From Acinetobacter beijerinckii CIP 110307 (lineage in GTDB: Bacteria; Pseudomonadota; Gammaproteobacteria; Pseudomonadales; Moraxellaceae): a stretch of 64,000 nt of DNA. Of this stretch, positions 44,869 through 57,563 are shown piece after piece. Numbering within the stretch: position 1 is the stretch's first letter; every line of letters starts with the position of its first letter. Where the stretch lies: contig NZ_KB849766.1 of assembly GCF_000369005.1 (NCBI RefSeq), positions 164,808-228,807 of the forward strand, written 5' to 3'. The notes under the pieces were generated by a model. That model worked only from the letters and a program-made list of their open reading frames with translations. It did no database searches and had not been told where the DNA came from. Both the position numbers and the translations under genes were made by a program.

Positions 44869-45765
44869 TTAATTAGCTTCAGACTGTAATTCATCCCATT
44901 GAGCTTCATACTCTTTGGCTTTCTTTAAATTCTTAGTTAAACCAAAACCACCTTTCGCATATAAACGAGCTAAATCTAATAAAGCTTCGTTCTCACCTTG
45001 CTCAACTGCGAGTGAATAATACTCTGCTGCCTTTTTATAATTTTTTTCAACACCCTTAGCTTCTTCATATACATAGGCGATATTTGAAGAACCCAAACCA
45101 TTTTCAGCTTCTGAGGCTAAAGTGAATAAACGCAAAGCTTCTTTGTAATCTTGTTTTATACCCGCTTTTCCTTCCAAATAGAAAATACCAAGATTATTAA
45201 TTGCAGATGATTCATCTTGCTTTACTGCTAACTGATAGTAATGTAATGCTTTTTTTAAGTCTTGAGGAACTTCATCGCCACCATCATTATATAAATGCCC
45301 CAACTCCGCTTGGGCAAGATCCAATCCTGCATCAGCAGATTTGGTCATCCACTCCAAACCTTTCTTAGTATTAACAGATACACCTTCATCACCATATAAA
45401 TACAAGTAACCCAAGTAATATTGAGCATGTAATTGCCCTTTTTGTGCCGCCTGCGTATACCATTTCAAAGCTGTTGGATTATCTTCTTCAGTACCCTCGC
45501 CGTAGTCATACATATAACCTACGGAAAATAAAGCATCAGCATTACCTTTAGCAGCTGATTTCTTAAACCATTCTAATGCTTTACCAAAATCTTGCTCAAC
45601 CTCATTTCCATAATAGTAAGCATCACCCAAATTGTTTTGGGCAACTGCATCACCCGCTTTGGCTTGTTGTACAAGCTCTTGAGTAAAAGGTACATCTTCT
45701 GCATGTGAGAGATTAAATGCGCTAAAAACCATGAAAATTGAAAATGCGATATTTTTTAATTTCAT
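44869..45765 (-). CDS. secreted Sel1-repeat protein
   Basis: This 298-residue protein has a signal peptide (MKLKNIAFSIFMVFSAFNLSHA) and then six or more Sel1-like repeats of about 36 residues, each with the A-xx-LG-xxYxxG pattern, for example AQNNLGDAYYYGNEV, ALFSVGYMYDYGEG and AQYYLGYLYLYGDE. Sel1 repeats mediate protein contacts; the partner is unknown. The ATG at 45765 places the signal peptide at the N-terminus. It stands alone between a terminator and a long AT-rich region. Confidence 0.85.
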   Translation of the reverse strand: MKLKNIAFSIFMVFSAFNLSHAEDVPFTQELVQQAKAGDAVAQNNLGDAYYYGNEVEQDFGKALEWFKKSAAKGNADALFSVGYMYDYGEGTEEDNPTALKWYTQAAQKGQLHAQYYLGYLYLYGDEGVSVNTKKGLEWMTKSADAGLDLAQAELGHLYNDGGDEVPQDLKKALHYYQLAVKQDESSAINNLGIFYLEGKAGIKQDYKEALRLFTLASEAENGLGSSNIAYVYEEAKGVEKNYKKAAEYYSLAVEQGENEALLDLARLYAKGGFGLTKNLKKAKEYEAQWDELQSEAN

Positions 45766-47402
<1,637 letters not shown>

Positions 47403-47424
47403 TTTTAGCGCGCCATTTTATAAT

Positions 47425-47462
47425 CGATGTATATAGTCTGATCACTTATACATCGGTTTTTT
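47425..47462 (+). terminator. terminator of the asparaginase gene
   Basis: The stem CGATGTATA (47425-47433) with TATACATCG (47447-47455) is followed by GTTTTTT, about 22 bases after the stop. Confidence 0.85.
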
Positions 47463-47572
47463 GTTTCTACTCTATTACTCAGACTGGATATCCGCCCTAT
47501 TGCAAAAATATTAGACAACTGTCCTAGACAGAGCGTGCTAGAATATTTCGCAGTCGCGTTTAGGATAGATTT

Positions 47573-50500
47573 ATGCAGTTTGTTCATCTTGGTATACACA
47601 CAGAGTTTTCGATTACAGAGTCGATAGTTCGCATACCTGATTTGGTCAAAGCTGCCGTAAGTGAAGAGATGCCTGCTCTTGCGCTTACAGATTTATCAAA
47701 CCTGCACGCAGCAGTTAAATTTTATGAAGCTTGCTTAAAAAAAGGCATTAAACCTATTTTAGGCAGTGTCATTCGCCTGAATGATGCAGAGCATAGAGCC
47801 ACGCTACTCGCCATGACGAGTGTGGGCTGGAGAAATTTGACAGAGATCATTTCTCGCGGTTTTATTGAAGGTCAGCAACTCAGTATTCCTTGTGTTCAAA
47901 AAGATTGGATACTTGAACAAGCTGATGACTTGATTATTTTGCTCGGACAACACAGTGATGTTGGCAAAATGTTGTGCTCCTCAAATCCGCAAAAAGCCGA
48001 ACCATTATTAGAAGCTTGGATTGAGAAATTTGGCAATCGTGTTTATCTGGCTTTAACCCGTACAGATCGTGCTGGCGAAGAAGATTTTATTCAACAAGCC
48101 GTAAAATTAGCTGCCAAATATCAAATCGGTGTTGTTGCACATAATGACGTGCATTTTATTGAACAAGATGATTATGATGCTCATGAAGCGCGCGTCTGTA
48201 TTGCAGATGGTTATGTTTTAGGAGATGACAAACGTCCTAAAAACTACAGTACTGAACAATATTTTAAAACGGCTGAACAAATGTCTGAGCTTTTCTCAGA
48301 TATTCCAAGTGCTATAGAAAACTCGTATTTTATTGCGCAACGTTGTAACGTTGCTTTGCAATTAGGAACGTATTTCCTTCCTGACTTTCCTATCCCTGAT
48401 GGTTACACCATTGATACCTATTTCGAGCATTTATCGCGTACAGGTTTAGAGGAGCGACTCAATCATCTTTATCCAATTTCTGAACGTGATGAAGATTGGG
48501 CTGACATCCGAAAGCCTTATGATGATCGAATCAAATACGAAGTCGATATTATTCTCAAGATGGGTTTCCCCGGTTACTTCCTCATCGTCATGGACTTTAT
48601 TCAATGGGCAAAAAATAATGGTGTACCTGTAGGTCCGGGACGTGGTTCAGGCGCAGGTTCATTGGTTGCTTATAGTTTAAAAATTACCGATCTTGATCCG
48701 TTACGTTACGATCTACTTTTTGAGCGTTTCTTAAACCCTGAACGTGTCTCAATGCCCGACTTCGACGTCGATTTCTGTATCGCTGGTCGAGATCGAGTAA
48801 TTGAATATGTCGCACAAAATTATGGACGTGAAGCTGTTTCACAGATTGCGACATTTGGTACGATGGCTGCCAAAGGAGCAATTCGCGATGTGGCACGTGT
48901 CTTAGGTAAATCATACGGTCTTGCCGATCGTATTTCCAAAATGGTTCCAACCAAACCACTCGGTGTCGACTTGGCAACAGCCATCGATATGGAACCTCAA
49001 CTTAAAGATATTGTGACCAATCCATCGAATCCAGATAATGACGATGCCGCTGAAATCTGGGAAATGGCGCTCAAACTAGAAGGTATAACTCGTAATACAG
49101 GTAAACATGCGGGTGGTGTAGTCATTGCACCGGGGAAAATTACTGATTATTCAGCTGTCCTTTGTGAGGCTGATGGTACAGGTCGTGTCGCACAATATGA
49201 TAAAGATGATGTTGAGGCCGCTGGCTTAGTTAAGTTTGACTTCTTAGGTCTGCGAAATTTAACGGTTATTGAAGATGCTGTTCAGAATATTAATAAACGG
49301 ATCAAATCCGATACTCCACTGAATATTGCAGATGTGCCTTTAAATGATAAAGATGCCTATTTAGTCTTTGCCGAAGCAAATACTACCGCCGTATTCCAAT
49401 TTGAATCCGTCGGCATGAAAAAAATGTTGAAGGAAGCAAGACCAAGCAAATTTGAAGAAATTATTGCTTTCGTATCCTTATATCGTCCTGGTCCAATGGA
49501 TCTGATTCCAGACTTTATCCATCGTATGCATGGTGGTGATTTTGAGTATCTACATCCACTGCTCGAAAGTGTGTTAGAGCCTACTTACGGGATTATGGTT
49601 TACCAAGAACAGGTTATGCAGGCTGCACAGTTCTGTGCAGGCTATACACTTGGTGGTGCAGATTTACTTCGTCGTGCGATGGGTAAAAAGAAGCCTGAAG
49701 AAATGGTGAAACAACGCCAAATCTTTATTACAGGTGCTGCTGAAAAAGATATTGATGAAGCGACAGCGAACCATATCTTTGACTATATGGAAAAGTTTGC
49801 TGGATATGGCTTTAACAAATCACACGCCGCTGCTTATGCACTCGTTGCTTACCATACAGCATGGTTAAAAGCACATTATCCTGCTGAATTTATGGCTGCC
49901 GTTCTATCATCGGAAATGCAGAATACGGACAGCATTGTATTCTTAATTGATGACTGCCGAAATAATAAACTAGAAGTACTACCCCCTTCTGTAAATATGT
50001 CTTTGTATCATTTTCACGCCAGTGATGAGAAAACGATTGTCTATGGTTTAGGTGCAATCAAAGGCGTAGGTGAACAAGCGATGCAATCTGTCATCGACTC
50101 ACGTATCAAAGAAGGACCGTATAAAGACTTATTTGATTTCTGCCATCGAATCGACCTTAAAAAAATCAATAAGCGTACCTTAGAAGCATTAATACGTGCA
50201 GGTGCTTTGGACTGTTTAGGTATCGAACGTTCAAGTTTAATGGCGCAGTTACCAGAAGCTGTGCAAGCCGCAGAACAAGCACGCAGTAATCGCGAAACTG
50301 GGATTATGGATTTGTTTGGTGAGGTTGAAGAAGTTCAACGTAAACCCGCTAAACCTGTGAAACCTTGGTCAGATGAAGTTCGATTGAAAGGTGAAAAGGA
50401 TACGCTTGGTTTGTATTTAACAGGTCATCCAATTGATGTTTATCGAACTGAATTAAAAGCTTTTGTACCTGTTAAATTGAATGAACTTACACCTACGCGT

Positions 50501-51136
50501 AGAGGTGTAACTACAGTTTATGCAGGCTTGGTCGTTGATATTGGTAACTTTCCAAACCGCGTTATGATCACCTTAGATGATGGTACGGCTCGGGTAGAAA
50601 TTAGTTGTAATCATGAACGTTTCCAACGTTATAAAGATATTATTCGTTTAGAACAAGTCATCGTTATCGAAGGTGAGATCTACGAGCGTGAAGGCTTTGA
50701 TCGACCTATGGCTCGATTAAGCAAAGCATTTACTTTAAATGAAATCAGACAAAAACGTGCGCAGAGCATTCAAATTCGATTAGCACATGATCTTATGAAC
50801 AAATCTTTAGCTAAAGATTTGCAAACCATACTTCTTCCATATTGTAATATCGATATGTGTCAGCATATTGGTCTTCAAATATTAATCGATCAAAGTTTTG
50901 CTACTGCTGAGCTTCATTTGGGTCCTCAATGGAAAGTTGCTCCATTTGATGAATTACTTAGCAAGCTCAGAGATTACTTTGGTAAAGATGCAATTTTTAT
51001 TGAATACCAAGTCAAATCAAAAGCAGCTCGGGTAGCTGAATCGCCTAAACCCGCGATGATTGCGCCACCGCCTGAAAATATGTCAATGGATGAAGCTTTA
51101 GATATCTATCAAGCTGAAATCTCTCAATATTCTTAA
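47573..51136 (+). CDS. dnaE: DNA polymerase III alpha subunit
   Basis: This 1187-residue replicative polymerase has an N-terminal PHP domain starting QFVHLGIHTEFS. The palm catalytic aspartates are Asp396 and Asp398 in MPDFDVDFC; the GPGRGSGAGSLVAYSL and YRPGPMDLIP motifs and a helix-hairpin-helix region follow. The C-terminal OB fold contains MITLDDGTARVEIS. The length is close to the 1160 residues of E. coli DnaE. AGGAT lies upstream of the ATG, and an extended -10 like element (TGCTAGAAT) lies about 30 bases before the start. Confidence 0.97.
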   Translation: MQFVHLGIHTEFSITESIVRIPDLVKAAVSEEMPALALTDLSNLHAAVKFYEACLKKGIKPILGSVIRLNDAEHRATLLAMTSVGWRNLTEIISRGFIEGQQLSIPCVQKDWILEQADDLIILLGQHSDVGKMLCSSNPQKAEPLLEAWIEKFGNRVYLALTRTDRAGEEDFIQQAVKLAAKYQIGVVAHNDVHFIEQDDYDAHEARVCIADGYVLGDDKRPKNYSTEQYFKTAEQMSELFSDIPSAIENSYFIAQRCNVALQLGTYFLPDFPIPDGYTIDTYFEHLSRTGLEERLNHLYPISERDEDWADIRKPYDDRIKYEVDIILKMGFPGYFLIVMDFIQWAKNNGVPVGPGRGSGAGSLVAYSLKITDLDPLRYDLLFERFLNPERVSMPDFDVDFCIAGRDRVIEYVAQNYGREAVSQIATFGTMAAKGAIRDVARVLGKSYGLADRISKMVPTKPLGVDLATAIDMEPQLKDIVTNPSNPDNDDAAEIWEMALKLEGITRNTGKHAGGVVIAPGKITDYSAVLCEADGTGRVAQYDKDDVEAAGLVKFDFLGLRNLTVIEDAVQNINKRIKSDTPLNIADVPLNDKDAYLVFAEANTTAVFQFESVGMKKMLKEARPSKFEEIIAFVSLYRPGPMDLIPDFIHRMHGGDFEYLHPLLESVLEPTYGIMVYQEQVMQAAQFCAGYTLGGADLLRRAMGKKKPEEMVKQRQIFITGAAEKDIDEATANHIFDYMEKFAGYGFNKSHAAAYALVAYHTAWLKAHYPAEFMAAVLSSEMQNTDSIVFLIDDCRNNKLEVLPPSVNMSLYHFHASDEKTIVYGLGAIKGVGEQAMQSVIDSRIKEGPYKDLFDFCHRIDLKKINKRTLEALIRAGALDCLGIERSSLMAQLPEAVQAAEQARSNRETGIMDLFGEVEEVQRKPAKPVKPWSDEVRLKGEKDTLGLYLTGHPIDVYRTELKAFVPVKLNELTPTRRGVTTVYAGLVVDIGNFPNRVMITLDDGTARVEISCNHERFQRYKDIIRLEQVIVIEGEIYEREGFDRPMARLSKAFTLNEIRQKRAQSIQIRLAHDLMNKSLAKDLQTILLPYCNIDMCQHIGLQILIDQSFATAELHLGPQWKVAPFDELLSKLRDYFGKDAIFIEYQVKSKAARVAESPKPAMIAPPPENMSMDEALDIYQAEISQYS

Positions 51137-51149
51137 TTTTGGATGATTT

Positions 51150-51989
51150 ATGAACTCATTTGACTCAAATGACGTGTCCAACCGTTTGGATCATGTTCGT
51201 ATCGTTATGGTCAATACCACTCTCCCAGCGAATATTGGCAGTGCCTTACGTGCCATGAAGACCATGGGATTATCTAAACTTGTTTTAGTTGCGCCAAAAA
51301 CCTATCCGCATCCTGATATTGATGCGCTTGCAGCGGGTGCACAAGATTTAATTGAAAAAATTGAAATTGTTGAAACTTTAGAACAGGCGATTCAAGATTG
51401 CCACCTTGTTTTCGGAACAAGCGCTCGTAGTCGTACTATTCCTTGGCCATTACTTGATGTTCGACCTGCTGCAAAAGAAGCTTTAAATGCAGCAAGTAAA
51501 GATCAAAATATTGCCATCGTTTTTGGTCGTGAAGACCGAGGTTTAACCAACGAAGAATTAGCATTAGCAAATTATCATTTAACGATTCCTGTTAATCCAG
51601 ATTATGGCGTTTTAAATGTTGCTCAAGCCATTCAAGTCGTATGTTATGAACTCAGAATGGCAGCATTTGAGCACCATAATCAGCCTAATGAAATAAAAAA
51701 TGACCATATGCAGCTAAAACAACAGCAAAGTATGCAGTGGGATGAACCTCTAGTTACTCAACAGCAGATGGAAGAGTTCTACCCCCATTTCGAAAAAATG
51801 CTAACCGAAATTGAATTTTTAGATCCAAATAATCCACGTTTACTTCCTTTACGCTTGCGTCGTTTATTTGGAAGGATACAATTAGATCGTATGGAGTATC
51901 ATTTATTACGTGGCGTCTTCAGCCGCGTACAGGCCTTAGCCAGTGGTTCATGGAAAAAAAATATCAAAGAGGATCAGTCTCATGATTAA
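51150..51989 (+). CDS. trmJ: tRNA (cytidine/uridine-2'-O)-methyltransferase TrmJ
   Basis: This 279-residue SPOUT methyltransferase has an N-terminal catalytic domain: [34 protein letters not shown], and the knot motif [22 protein letters not shown]-terminal helical extension is used in tRNA binding. TrmJ methylates position 32 of several tRNAs. It follows dnaE by 13 bases and overlaps cysE by 8 bases. The related TrmL lacks this C-terminal extension. Confidence 0.88.
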   Translation: MNSFDSNDVSNRLDHVRIVMVNTTLPANIGSALRAMKTMGLSKLVLVAPKTYPHPDIDALAAGAQDLIEKIEIVETLEQAIQDCHLVFGTSARSRTIPWPLLDVRPAAKEALNAASKDQNIAIVFGREDRGLTNEELALANYHLTIPVNPDYGVLNVAQAIQVVCYELRMAAFEHHNQPNEIKNDHMQLKQQQSMQWDEPLVTQQQMEEFYPHFEKMLTEIEFLDPNNPRLLPLRLRRLFGRIQLDRMEYHLLRGVFSRVQALASGSWKKNIKEDQSHD

Positions 51990-52794
51990 ACAGCTAAAAG
52001 AAGATATTGAAGCTGTATTTGCACGTGATCCTGCTGCACGAAATACACTTGAAGTTTTAACCACATATCCAGGTATTCATGCGCTGATCATGCATCGCGT
52101 AGCGCATGAACTTTGGAAAAAAGAACTGAAAGGTTCTGCTCGCCTACTCTCTTCATTTAGCCGATTCGCAACAGGTATCGAAATTCATCCTGGGGCTAAA
52201 ATAGGTAAACGTTTCTTTATCGATCATGGTATGGGCGTTGTGATTGGTGAAACAGCAGAAATTGGAGATGATGTGACCCTTTATCACGGGGTTACATTAG
52301 GTGGCACAACTTGGAATAAAGGTAAACGCCACCCAACTTTAGAAGATGGGGTTGTGGTAGGTGCTGGCGCAAAAATTCTTGGACCATTTACTGTACATAA
52401 AGGTGCAAAAGTAGGTTCAAACGCAGTAGTAACTAAAGAAGTTCCAGAAGGTGTAACTGCTGTAGGTAATCCAGCAAGATATATTTTCAAAGATAAAACT
52501 CAAATCGCGCAAGATGAAGCGAATCGTCGTGATTATGCAGAAAGCATTGGTTTTGAACCTTATGCAACGACTCAAGATCAAGCAGATCCTATTTTAGATG
52601 GTATTCGTGTTTTACTCGATCGAATGCAGAAAAATGAAAAGCATATGAATATGCTTTGCCAACGTTTGTCTGAACTTGATCCATCATTCAAGCCTCAGAC
52701 GTCTAAGAATCAACCATTAAGTAAAGAAGAACTTAAGATTATTGAAGAAGTTAGACGAGAATGTGAAGCACAGAGTAAAACTTCATCAACCTAA
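51982..52794 (+). CDS. cysE: serine O-acetyltransferase
   Basis: This 270-residue protein makes O-acetylserine, the precursor of cysteine. It has the N-terminal helical domain ([25 protein letters not shown]), then a left-handed beta-helix of hexapeptide repeats: [48 protein letters not shown]. The catalytic His is in [13 protein letters not shown]. The C-terminal tail is longer than in short CysE forms. The ATG at 51982 overlaps the trmJ end and has AGGAT 7 bases upstream. Confidence 0.94.
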   Translation: MIKQLKEDIEAVFARDPAARNTLEVLTTYPGIHALIMHRVAHELWKKELKGSARLLSSFSRFATGIEIHPGAKIGKRFFIDHGMGVVIGETAEIGDDVTLYHGVTLGGTTWNKGKRHPTLEDGVVVGAGAKILGPFTVHKGAKVGSNAVVTKEVPEGVTAVGNPARYIFKDKTQIAQDEANRRDYAESIGFEPYATTQDQADPILDGIRVLLDRMQKNEKHMNMLCQRLSELDPSFKPQTSKNQPLSKEELKIIEEVRRECEAQSKTSST

Positions 52795-52833
52795 TATATA
52801 AATTATAAAAAATGTAACAAGCTTATCATTGCA

Positions 52834-52870
52834 AGTTGGTTTTGCTTTTCCTAGACTGGTAAAACCAACT
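52834..52870. terminator. inverted repeat after cysE
   Basis: A 10-bp repeat, AGTTGGTTTT (52834-52843) with AAAACCAACT (52861-52870), has a 17-base loop, 40 bases past the cysE stop and 40 bases before the next gene. It may end the dnaE-trmJ-cysE transcript or lie in the leader of the lipoprotein gene. Confidence 0.4.
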
Positions 52871-52909
52871 ATCTACTTCTCATTTAACTAAAATTAATGG
52901 ATGTAAAGC

Positions 52910-53809
52910 ATGAATTTTAAGCCTTTGGCACTACTTGTCCTTTCAACTTCTGTTCTGACGGCATGTGGTATTGCACCAGTTAAAAAGGAAAAGGTGAATG
53001 AACCTTTTGTGTTTAAAGAACCAGACCCAACTCCGCCATTCTATGCTTTAAATCCAGTCAAATACGATGCACCACCGAGTTTTGAAGTTGCAATCAAAGA
53101 TGCAGCAGCTCAACCTGTGACGAAAATGGTTGTTTCATTACAAAATGATCCAGCTAAATCTACGACACTCGAAGTCAATAAATTAATCGTACCTACAATT
53201 GAGAGCAAGCAACGTAATATGAAATACGCTGTCCTTGCAGGTGAAAATGAAGTTGATGTCACTGAAGTTGATGACTTCTTACAACTCGTTGAAGGCAAAG
53301 CTCGCCACTACCCTCCACGTTTCCCTGAACGTCAAGAACGTAAAGGCTATGAGGTGAAATTAAAAGAAATCACTCAAAAACTGGATGCTTTAGCCGAAAA
53401 ACCAAATGCTTCATTAGACGTTCTAACGCGTGCATTTAAAGCAAGCGTCATGGCTCGAAATATGGATTTGGGTACAGCATATACCACTAAATCCCTCACA
53501 TATGCTCAACGCATTCTTGCGATTAGTCCAAATGATCCTGAAACCAACTTCTGGTTCGGTTTTGGTTTATCAGAAGGCGGCGGGCAACGCGAAGCTATTC
53601 CTTACTTAGATAAGGCAATCAAAGGTGGTGTACAAGAAGCTTATCTTTCTGCTGCAAACAACTATTTATGGTTAGAGCAAAAGAAAAATGCAATTCAAAC
53701 ACTTAAAAATTATAAAATTAATTACCCAGACGAAGCTGAAGTGACTGATAAACTCATCAGTGAAGTGGAATCAGGTAAACGTTGGAATGTTTGGCAAGTG
53801 CTTAACTAA
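52910..53809 (+). CDS. TPR-like lipoprotein of unknown function
   Basis: This 299-residue protein has a lipobox VLTAC (Cys19) and a Pro-rich spacer. The helical C-terminal half resembles degenerate tetratricopeptide repeats: YAQRILAISPNDPETNFWFG, AIPYLDKAIKGGVQEAYLSA and AIQTLKNYKINYPDEAEV. The N-terminal half (residues 30-150) has no recognised fold. It is probably at the outer membrane or in the periplasm. It is followed by a terminator. Confidence 0.75.
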   Translation: MNFKPLALLVLSTSVLTACGIAPVKKEKVNEPFVFKEPDPTPPFYALNPVKYDAPPSFEVAIKDAAAQPVTKMVVSLQNDPAKSTTLEVNKLIVPTIESKQRNMKYAVLAGENEVDVTEVDDFLQLVEGKARHYPPRFPERQERKGYEVKLKEITQKLDALAEKPNASLDVLTRAFKASVMARNMDLGTAYTTKSLTYAQRILAISPNDPETNFWFGFGLSEGGGQREAIPYLDKAIKGGVQEAYLSAANNYLWLEQKKNAIQTLKNYKINYPDEAEVTDKLISEVESGKRWNVWQVLN

Positions 53810-53824
53810 ATCTGCTTTTTTTGT

Positions 53825-53858
53825 AAAAAATAGATCGTTTTAACGGTCTATTTTTTTT
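53825..53858 (+). terminator. terminator of the TPR-like lipoprotein gene
   Basis: A stem around TAGATCGTT/AACGGTCTA, extended by A and T runs, ends in a run of eight T residues, about 15 bases after the stop at 53809. Confidence 0.85.
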
Positions 53859-53927
53859 GGGCGATTGAAAAAGCAACTTATTTTCGTATTATAGCCCTAT
53901 TCTTTCTGCATAACTTGCTGAATTCCC

Positions 53928-55946
53928 ATGCTTGTATTTAAATCAAAATATTATCTTTTTTATGGCATTTTACTTACAACGCTAACAATGAGCGGTTGTC
54001 AGGTTGTTAGCTTAAAACAGCAAGCGCTTGACGTAACCATTGCAAATGAACGTAACAGTATTTTGACGCAAAAAAAATTAAGCGAAGCGAGCCTTAATGT
54101 TCTTTCCATGTCAGGCAAAGAAGCCAAGATTTGCATGCAAACACCTGATCAATGTATTGCAGACTTACATAAAATTCCTCAGATTTTAGATGAGCAATTG
54201 CTTTCAACAGCCAGTGAATTGTATCTCTCTAAATCCATTACACTTTCAGAATCAGCTGCCTGTAAAATAAGTAAGTTAAGCAAACATAAATCGGATGAAG
54301 AACAACAGAAAATTCAAAATAGTTATGACGAATGTTTAGATCAAGAACTTGAAGCTTTAGACAAAAGCATTCGATATAGTTATGCCTATTTATTTAAAAC
54401 AGAACGACAACCGCAAGAACGTATTTTTGACAATCGCCAAGTTCAAATTCGTGATTTTTATAACCAAGCCCTTACAAAACTAGTGAATGTGCATAGTTTG
54501 AGAAATCCCTCCACCAATATCGCTCCGACAATAAAAATTGGTAAAAGTATATACACCATTGATATTCAGTCATATCAACGTATACAAAACATGCAATTAG
54601 AAAAGTTTATTTCTAGCTATAACATGAACTTCTCAGGTCTAAGGGCGATTAATAGACGTGATGGTTTCGGTTCTGACTTTGTTGCAGTCTATCCTTCAGG
54701 TGATACATCCAAACTTGAAAATAAATATATTCTTGATCCACTCTCATTTGATTACCCTAAAGGCATCAATCCTAATATTCATAAAGCACGTTATTTAGCT
54801 GCGACGATTATTGCCCAACCTAAGAAAAATAATGCAACCATTGATGATGTATTACATAGTCCAAATTTTGAAATTAAAGTTTATGATCCCTATAACACAG
54901 AAAAAGTAAATATTGCGGGTAAGCCTTACTCCTTAGCTGCAAACTTCTCAGCACCGTATGGTTTATGGCTAGCCGAAAACAACTTAGGGGCAGCCGCCTA
55001 CTTAACTTTAATAGACCGCGATCAGCATCTCACCATGCCGCACCTCTATATGCTTGAACCTTATAATCCAAATAAAAAAGTGATTGTACTGGTTCACGGA
55101 CTTGCAAGCAGCCCAGAAGCATGGATTGCAGTGACAAATGATATTATGGGTGATCCTGTCCTGCGTGAGCACTACCAAGTTTGGCAAGTGTTTTACTCAA
55201 CCAACATGCCAATTTTAGAAAGTCGTTTTCAAATTTATGCTCTACTCAAACAAGCTTTTGGCTCTTTAAACAGTAAAGATGCGGCTTCCAAAGATGCTGT
55301 ACTCATAGGTCATAGTATGGGTGGTATTATTAGTCGCTTATTAGTAAGCGATGCTGATATTTCTAAACAAGCATTGGAAATGATGAATAGCCGCCAACAA
55401 TCTCGTTTGAGAAAACATCCAGTGATTGGTGAGCGTCTTAAAATGAGACCAATTCAAAACTTCGATCGTGCTATTTTTCTTGCAGCTCCTCATCGTGGGA
55501 CAGATTTTGCTGATCGATGGTTTACGCTAGCGGCGCGTAAAATCATTAAATTGCCAGCAACATTTTTAACCACACTAACGGATACATTAACCAGTAATGA
55601 TGCCGATCTTAAAGATTTTGTTAAGACAATTACCAATGAAGTGATTCAAAATGGTCCTAGTGATCTGAGTAAAAAATCAAAATTTATGGAGCTTACTTCT
55701 GGCATCCCACCTGAAAAAGACCTAGTTTTCCACTCTATTATGGGCAACATCACTAAAAGTGATGATCCTAATACAATTACGGATGGGATTGTTCCTTATA
55801 AGAGTGCACATTTAGATGGAGCTGTTTCTGAAAAGATCTTTACTGGCGGACATTCTATTCAAGAAACACCCGAAGCTGTTTTAGAGCTACGTCGTATACT
55901 ACGTCAACATTTAGTTGATCATGGACTATACAAACCCAACAACTAA
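53928..55946 (+). CDS. lipase-like alpha/beta-hydrolase lipoprotein
   Basis: This 672-residue protein has a lipobox TMSGC (Cys24). The C-terminal part is an alpha/beta hydrolase: oxyanion segment VIVLVHGLASSPEAW, nucleophile elbow GHSMGG, a candidate acid in TDGIVPYKSAHL, and a candidate His in GGHSIQETPEAV. The first 370 residues are unassigned, with conserved-looking LDPLSFDYPKG and SLAANFSAPYGLWLAE. The position of the motifs fits a secreted triacylglycerol lipase or esterase held at the cell surface or in the periplasm. A terminator follows. Confidence 0.82.
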   Translation: MLVFKSKYYLFYGILLTTLTMSGCQVVSLKQQALDVTIANERNSILTQKKLSEASLNVLSMSGKEAKICMQTPDQCIADLHKIPQILDEQLLSTASELYLSKSITLSESAACKISKLSKHKSDEEQQKIQNSYDECLDQELEALDKSIRYSYAYLFKTERQPQERIFDNRQVQIRDFYNQALTKLVNVHSLRNPSTNIAPTIKIGKSIYTIDIQSYQRIQNMQLEKFISSYNMNFSGLRAINRRDGFGSDFVAVYPSGDTSKLENKYILDPLSFDYPKGINPNIHKARYLAATIIAQPKKNNATIDDVLHSPNFEIKVYDPYNTEKVNIAGKPYSLAANFSAPYGLWLAENNLGAAAYLTLIDRDQHLTMPHLYMLEPYNPNKKVIVLVHGLASSPEAWIAVTNDIMGDPVLREHYQVWQVFYSTNMPILESRFQIYALLKQAFGSLNSKDAASKDAVLIGHSMGGIISRLLVSDADISKQALEMMNSRQQSRLRKHPVIGERLKMRPIQNFDRAIFLAAPHRGTDFADRWFTLAARKIIKLPATFLTTLTDTLTSNDADLKDFVKTITNEVIQNGPSDLSKKSKFMELTSGIPPEKDLVFHSIMGNITKSDDPNTITDGIVPYKSAHLDGAVSEKIFTGGHSIQETPEAVLELRRILRQHLVDHGLYKPNN

Positions 55947-55955
55947 CAGAATAAA

Positions 55956-55981
55956 AAAGCCCAAAGATTTCTTTGGGCTTT
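55956..55981. terminator. bidirectional terminator between lipase-like gene and ahpF
   Basis: A perfect 11-bp stem, AAAGCCCAAAG (55956-55966) with CTTTGGGCTTT (55971-55981), is preceded by A residues on the plus strand, which give a T-run on the minus strand for ahpF. Confidence 0.88.
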
Positions 55982-55997
55982 CCTTTAAGAATTGAAA

Positions 55998-57563
55998 TTA
56001 CAGACCAGAGCGGATCATATAATCAAAAGCGGAAAGTGAAGCTTTTGCACCTTCACCAGTGGCAATGATGATTTGCTTGTATGGCACTGTGGTACAGTCG
56101 CCCGCAGCAAACACACCTTTAACATTGGTTTCATTACGATCATTGATCACAATCTCACCACGATTACTCAGTTCAACCGCACTGTTCTTTAAGAAATCCG
56201 TGTTTGGTAGTAATCCAATTTGCACAAAGATTCCAGCAAGTTCGACAGTATGTTCAACATCCGTGGCACGATCTTTATATTTCAATGCGGTGACCTGAGC
56301 ACCATCACCCACGACTTCCGTACTCAATGCATTTAAGATCACGGTGGTATTTGGCAAACTGTTTAATTTATCTTGCAACACTTGGTCAGCACGGAGCTTG
56401 GTATCGAACTCAACCAAAGTCACATGCTCCACAATCCCTGCAAGATCAATTGCAGCTTCGACACCAGAGTTACCACCACCAATCACTGCAACACGTTTGC
56501 CTTTGAATAGTGGACCATCACAGTGCGGGCAGTACGCAACACCACGAGTACGGTATTCAGCTTCACCCGGTACATTCATTTCTCTCCAACGTGCACCTGT
56601 TGAAAGAATGATGGTTTTAGATTCAAGCTTGGCACCATTTTCCAATTCAACTTCAACCAGACCATTCGCCGTTTGATCTGCACCTGTGATCTTCCTGACA
56701 CGTTGCAAATTCATAATATCCACGCCGTATTCACGAACATGTGCTTCCATATCTTGAGCAAACTGAGGACCTACGGTTTTTTGCACCGTAGTGAAGTTTT
56801 CAATATCCATGGTATCCATCACCTGACCACCAAAGCGTTCAGCTACGATACCTGTTTTAATGCCTTTACGCGCTGCATAGATTGCTGCTGTACCACCTGC
56901 AGGACCACCACCAATCACCAACACATCAAATGCATCTTTGGCATTGATCACTGCTGCATCTTTCTCAGCAGAATTGGTGTCCAATTTCGCTACGATTTCT
57001 TCCAAAGTCATACGACCTTGACCAATATGTTCATTATCTTGGAACACCATGGGTACAGCTAAGATTTTACGTTCTTCAACTTCATCTTGGAAGAAACCAC
57101 CATCAATCATGGTTGCGGTAGTATTTGGATTATTAATCGCAATCAGATTCAGTGCTTGAACCACATCTGGACAGTTATGGCAGCTTAAAGATACGAACAC
57201 ATCAAAATTTGCAGTTAATTTTAAACCTTTGATCTGAGCAAGCACTTCATCAGAGACTTTAGGTGCATAACCTGAGACTTGTAATAATGCCAAGATCAAA
57301 GAGGTAAACTCATGTCCCATTGGTAAACCAGCAAAGAACACACGTGGTTGTTCACCTGCTTTGGCAATACCAAAACTAGGACGGCGAGCGTTTGAACCGT
57401 CAAAACGCGCGGTAACTTGATCCGAAAGTTCTGCAATTTCAGTCACGAGTTCTTTGATTTTTGCAGCTTTGTCTGATTCATCTAAAGCAGCAACCAACTC
57501 AATTGGACTTTCTAAACGTTCTAAGTAAGCTTTTAATTGCGTTTTAATATTTTGATCTAACAT
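55998..57563 (-). CDS. ahpF: alkyl hydroperoxide reductase subunit F
   Basis: This 521-residue flavoprotein has exactly the E. coli AhpF length. The N-terminal glutaredoxin-like domain has the CHNC pair in [13 protein letters not shown] binding uses [17 protein letters not shown]; the thioredoxin-reductase-type redox centre is CPHC in AYCPHCDGP; the NADH domain has [15 protein letters not shown]. It recycles AhpC, whose gene is not in the window. The ATG at 57563 has GGAG 7 bases upstream; the longer start is a TTG. No exact OxyR box was found upstream. Confidence 0.96.
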   Translation of the reverse strand: MLDQNIKTQLKAYLERLESPIELVAALDESDKAAKIKELVTEIAELSDQVTARFDGSNARRPSFGIAKAGEQPRVFFAGLPMGHEFTSLILALLQVSGYAPKVSDEVLAQIKGLKLTANFDVFVSLSCHNCPDVVQALNLIAINNPNTTATMIDGGFFQDEVEERKILAVPMVFQDNEHIGQGRMTLEEIVAKLDTNSAEKDAAVINAKDAFDVLVIGGGPAGGTAAIYAARKGIKTGIVAERFGGQVMDTMDIENFTTVQKTVGPQFAQDMEAHVREYGVDIMNLQRVRKITGADQTANGLVEVELENGAKLESKTIILSTGARWREMNVPGEAEYRTRGVAYCPHCDGPLFKGKRVAVIGGGNSGVEAAIDLAGIVEHVTLVEFDTKLRADQVLQDKLNSLPNTTVILNALSTEVVGDGAQVTALKYKDRATDVEHTVELAGIFVQIGLLPNTDFLKNSAVELSNRGEIVINDRNETNVKGVFAAGDCTTVPYKQIIIATGEGAKASLSAFDYMIRSGL

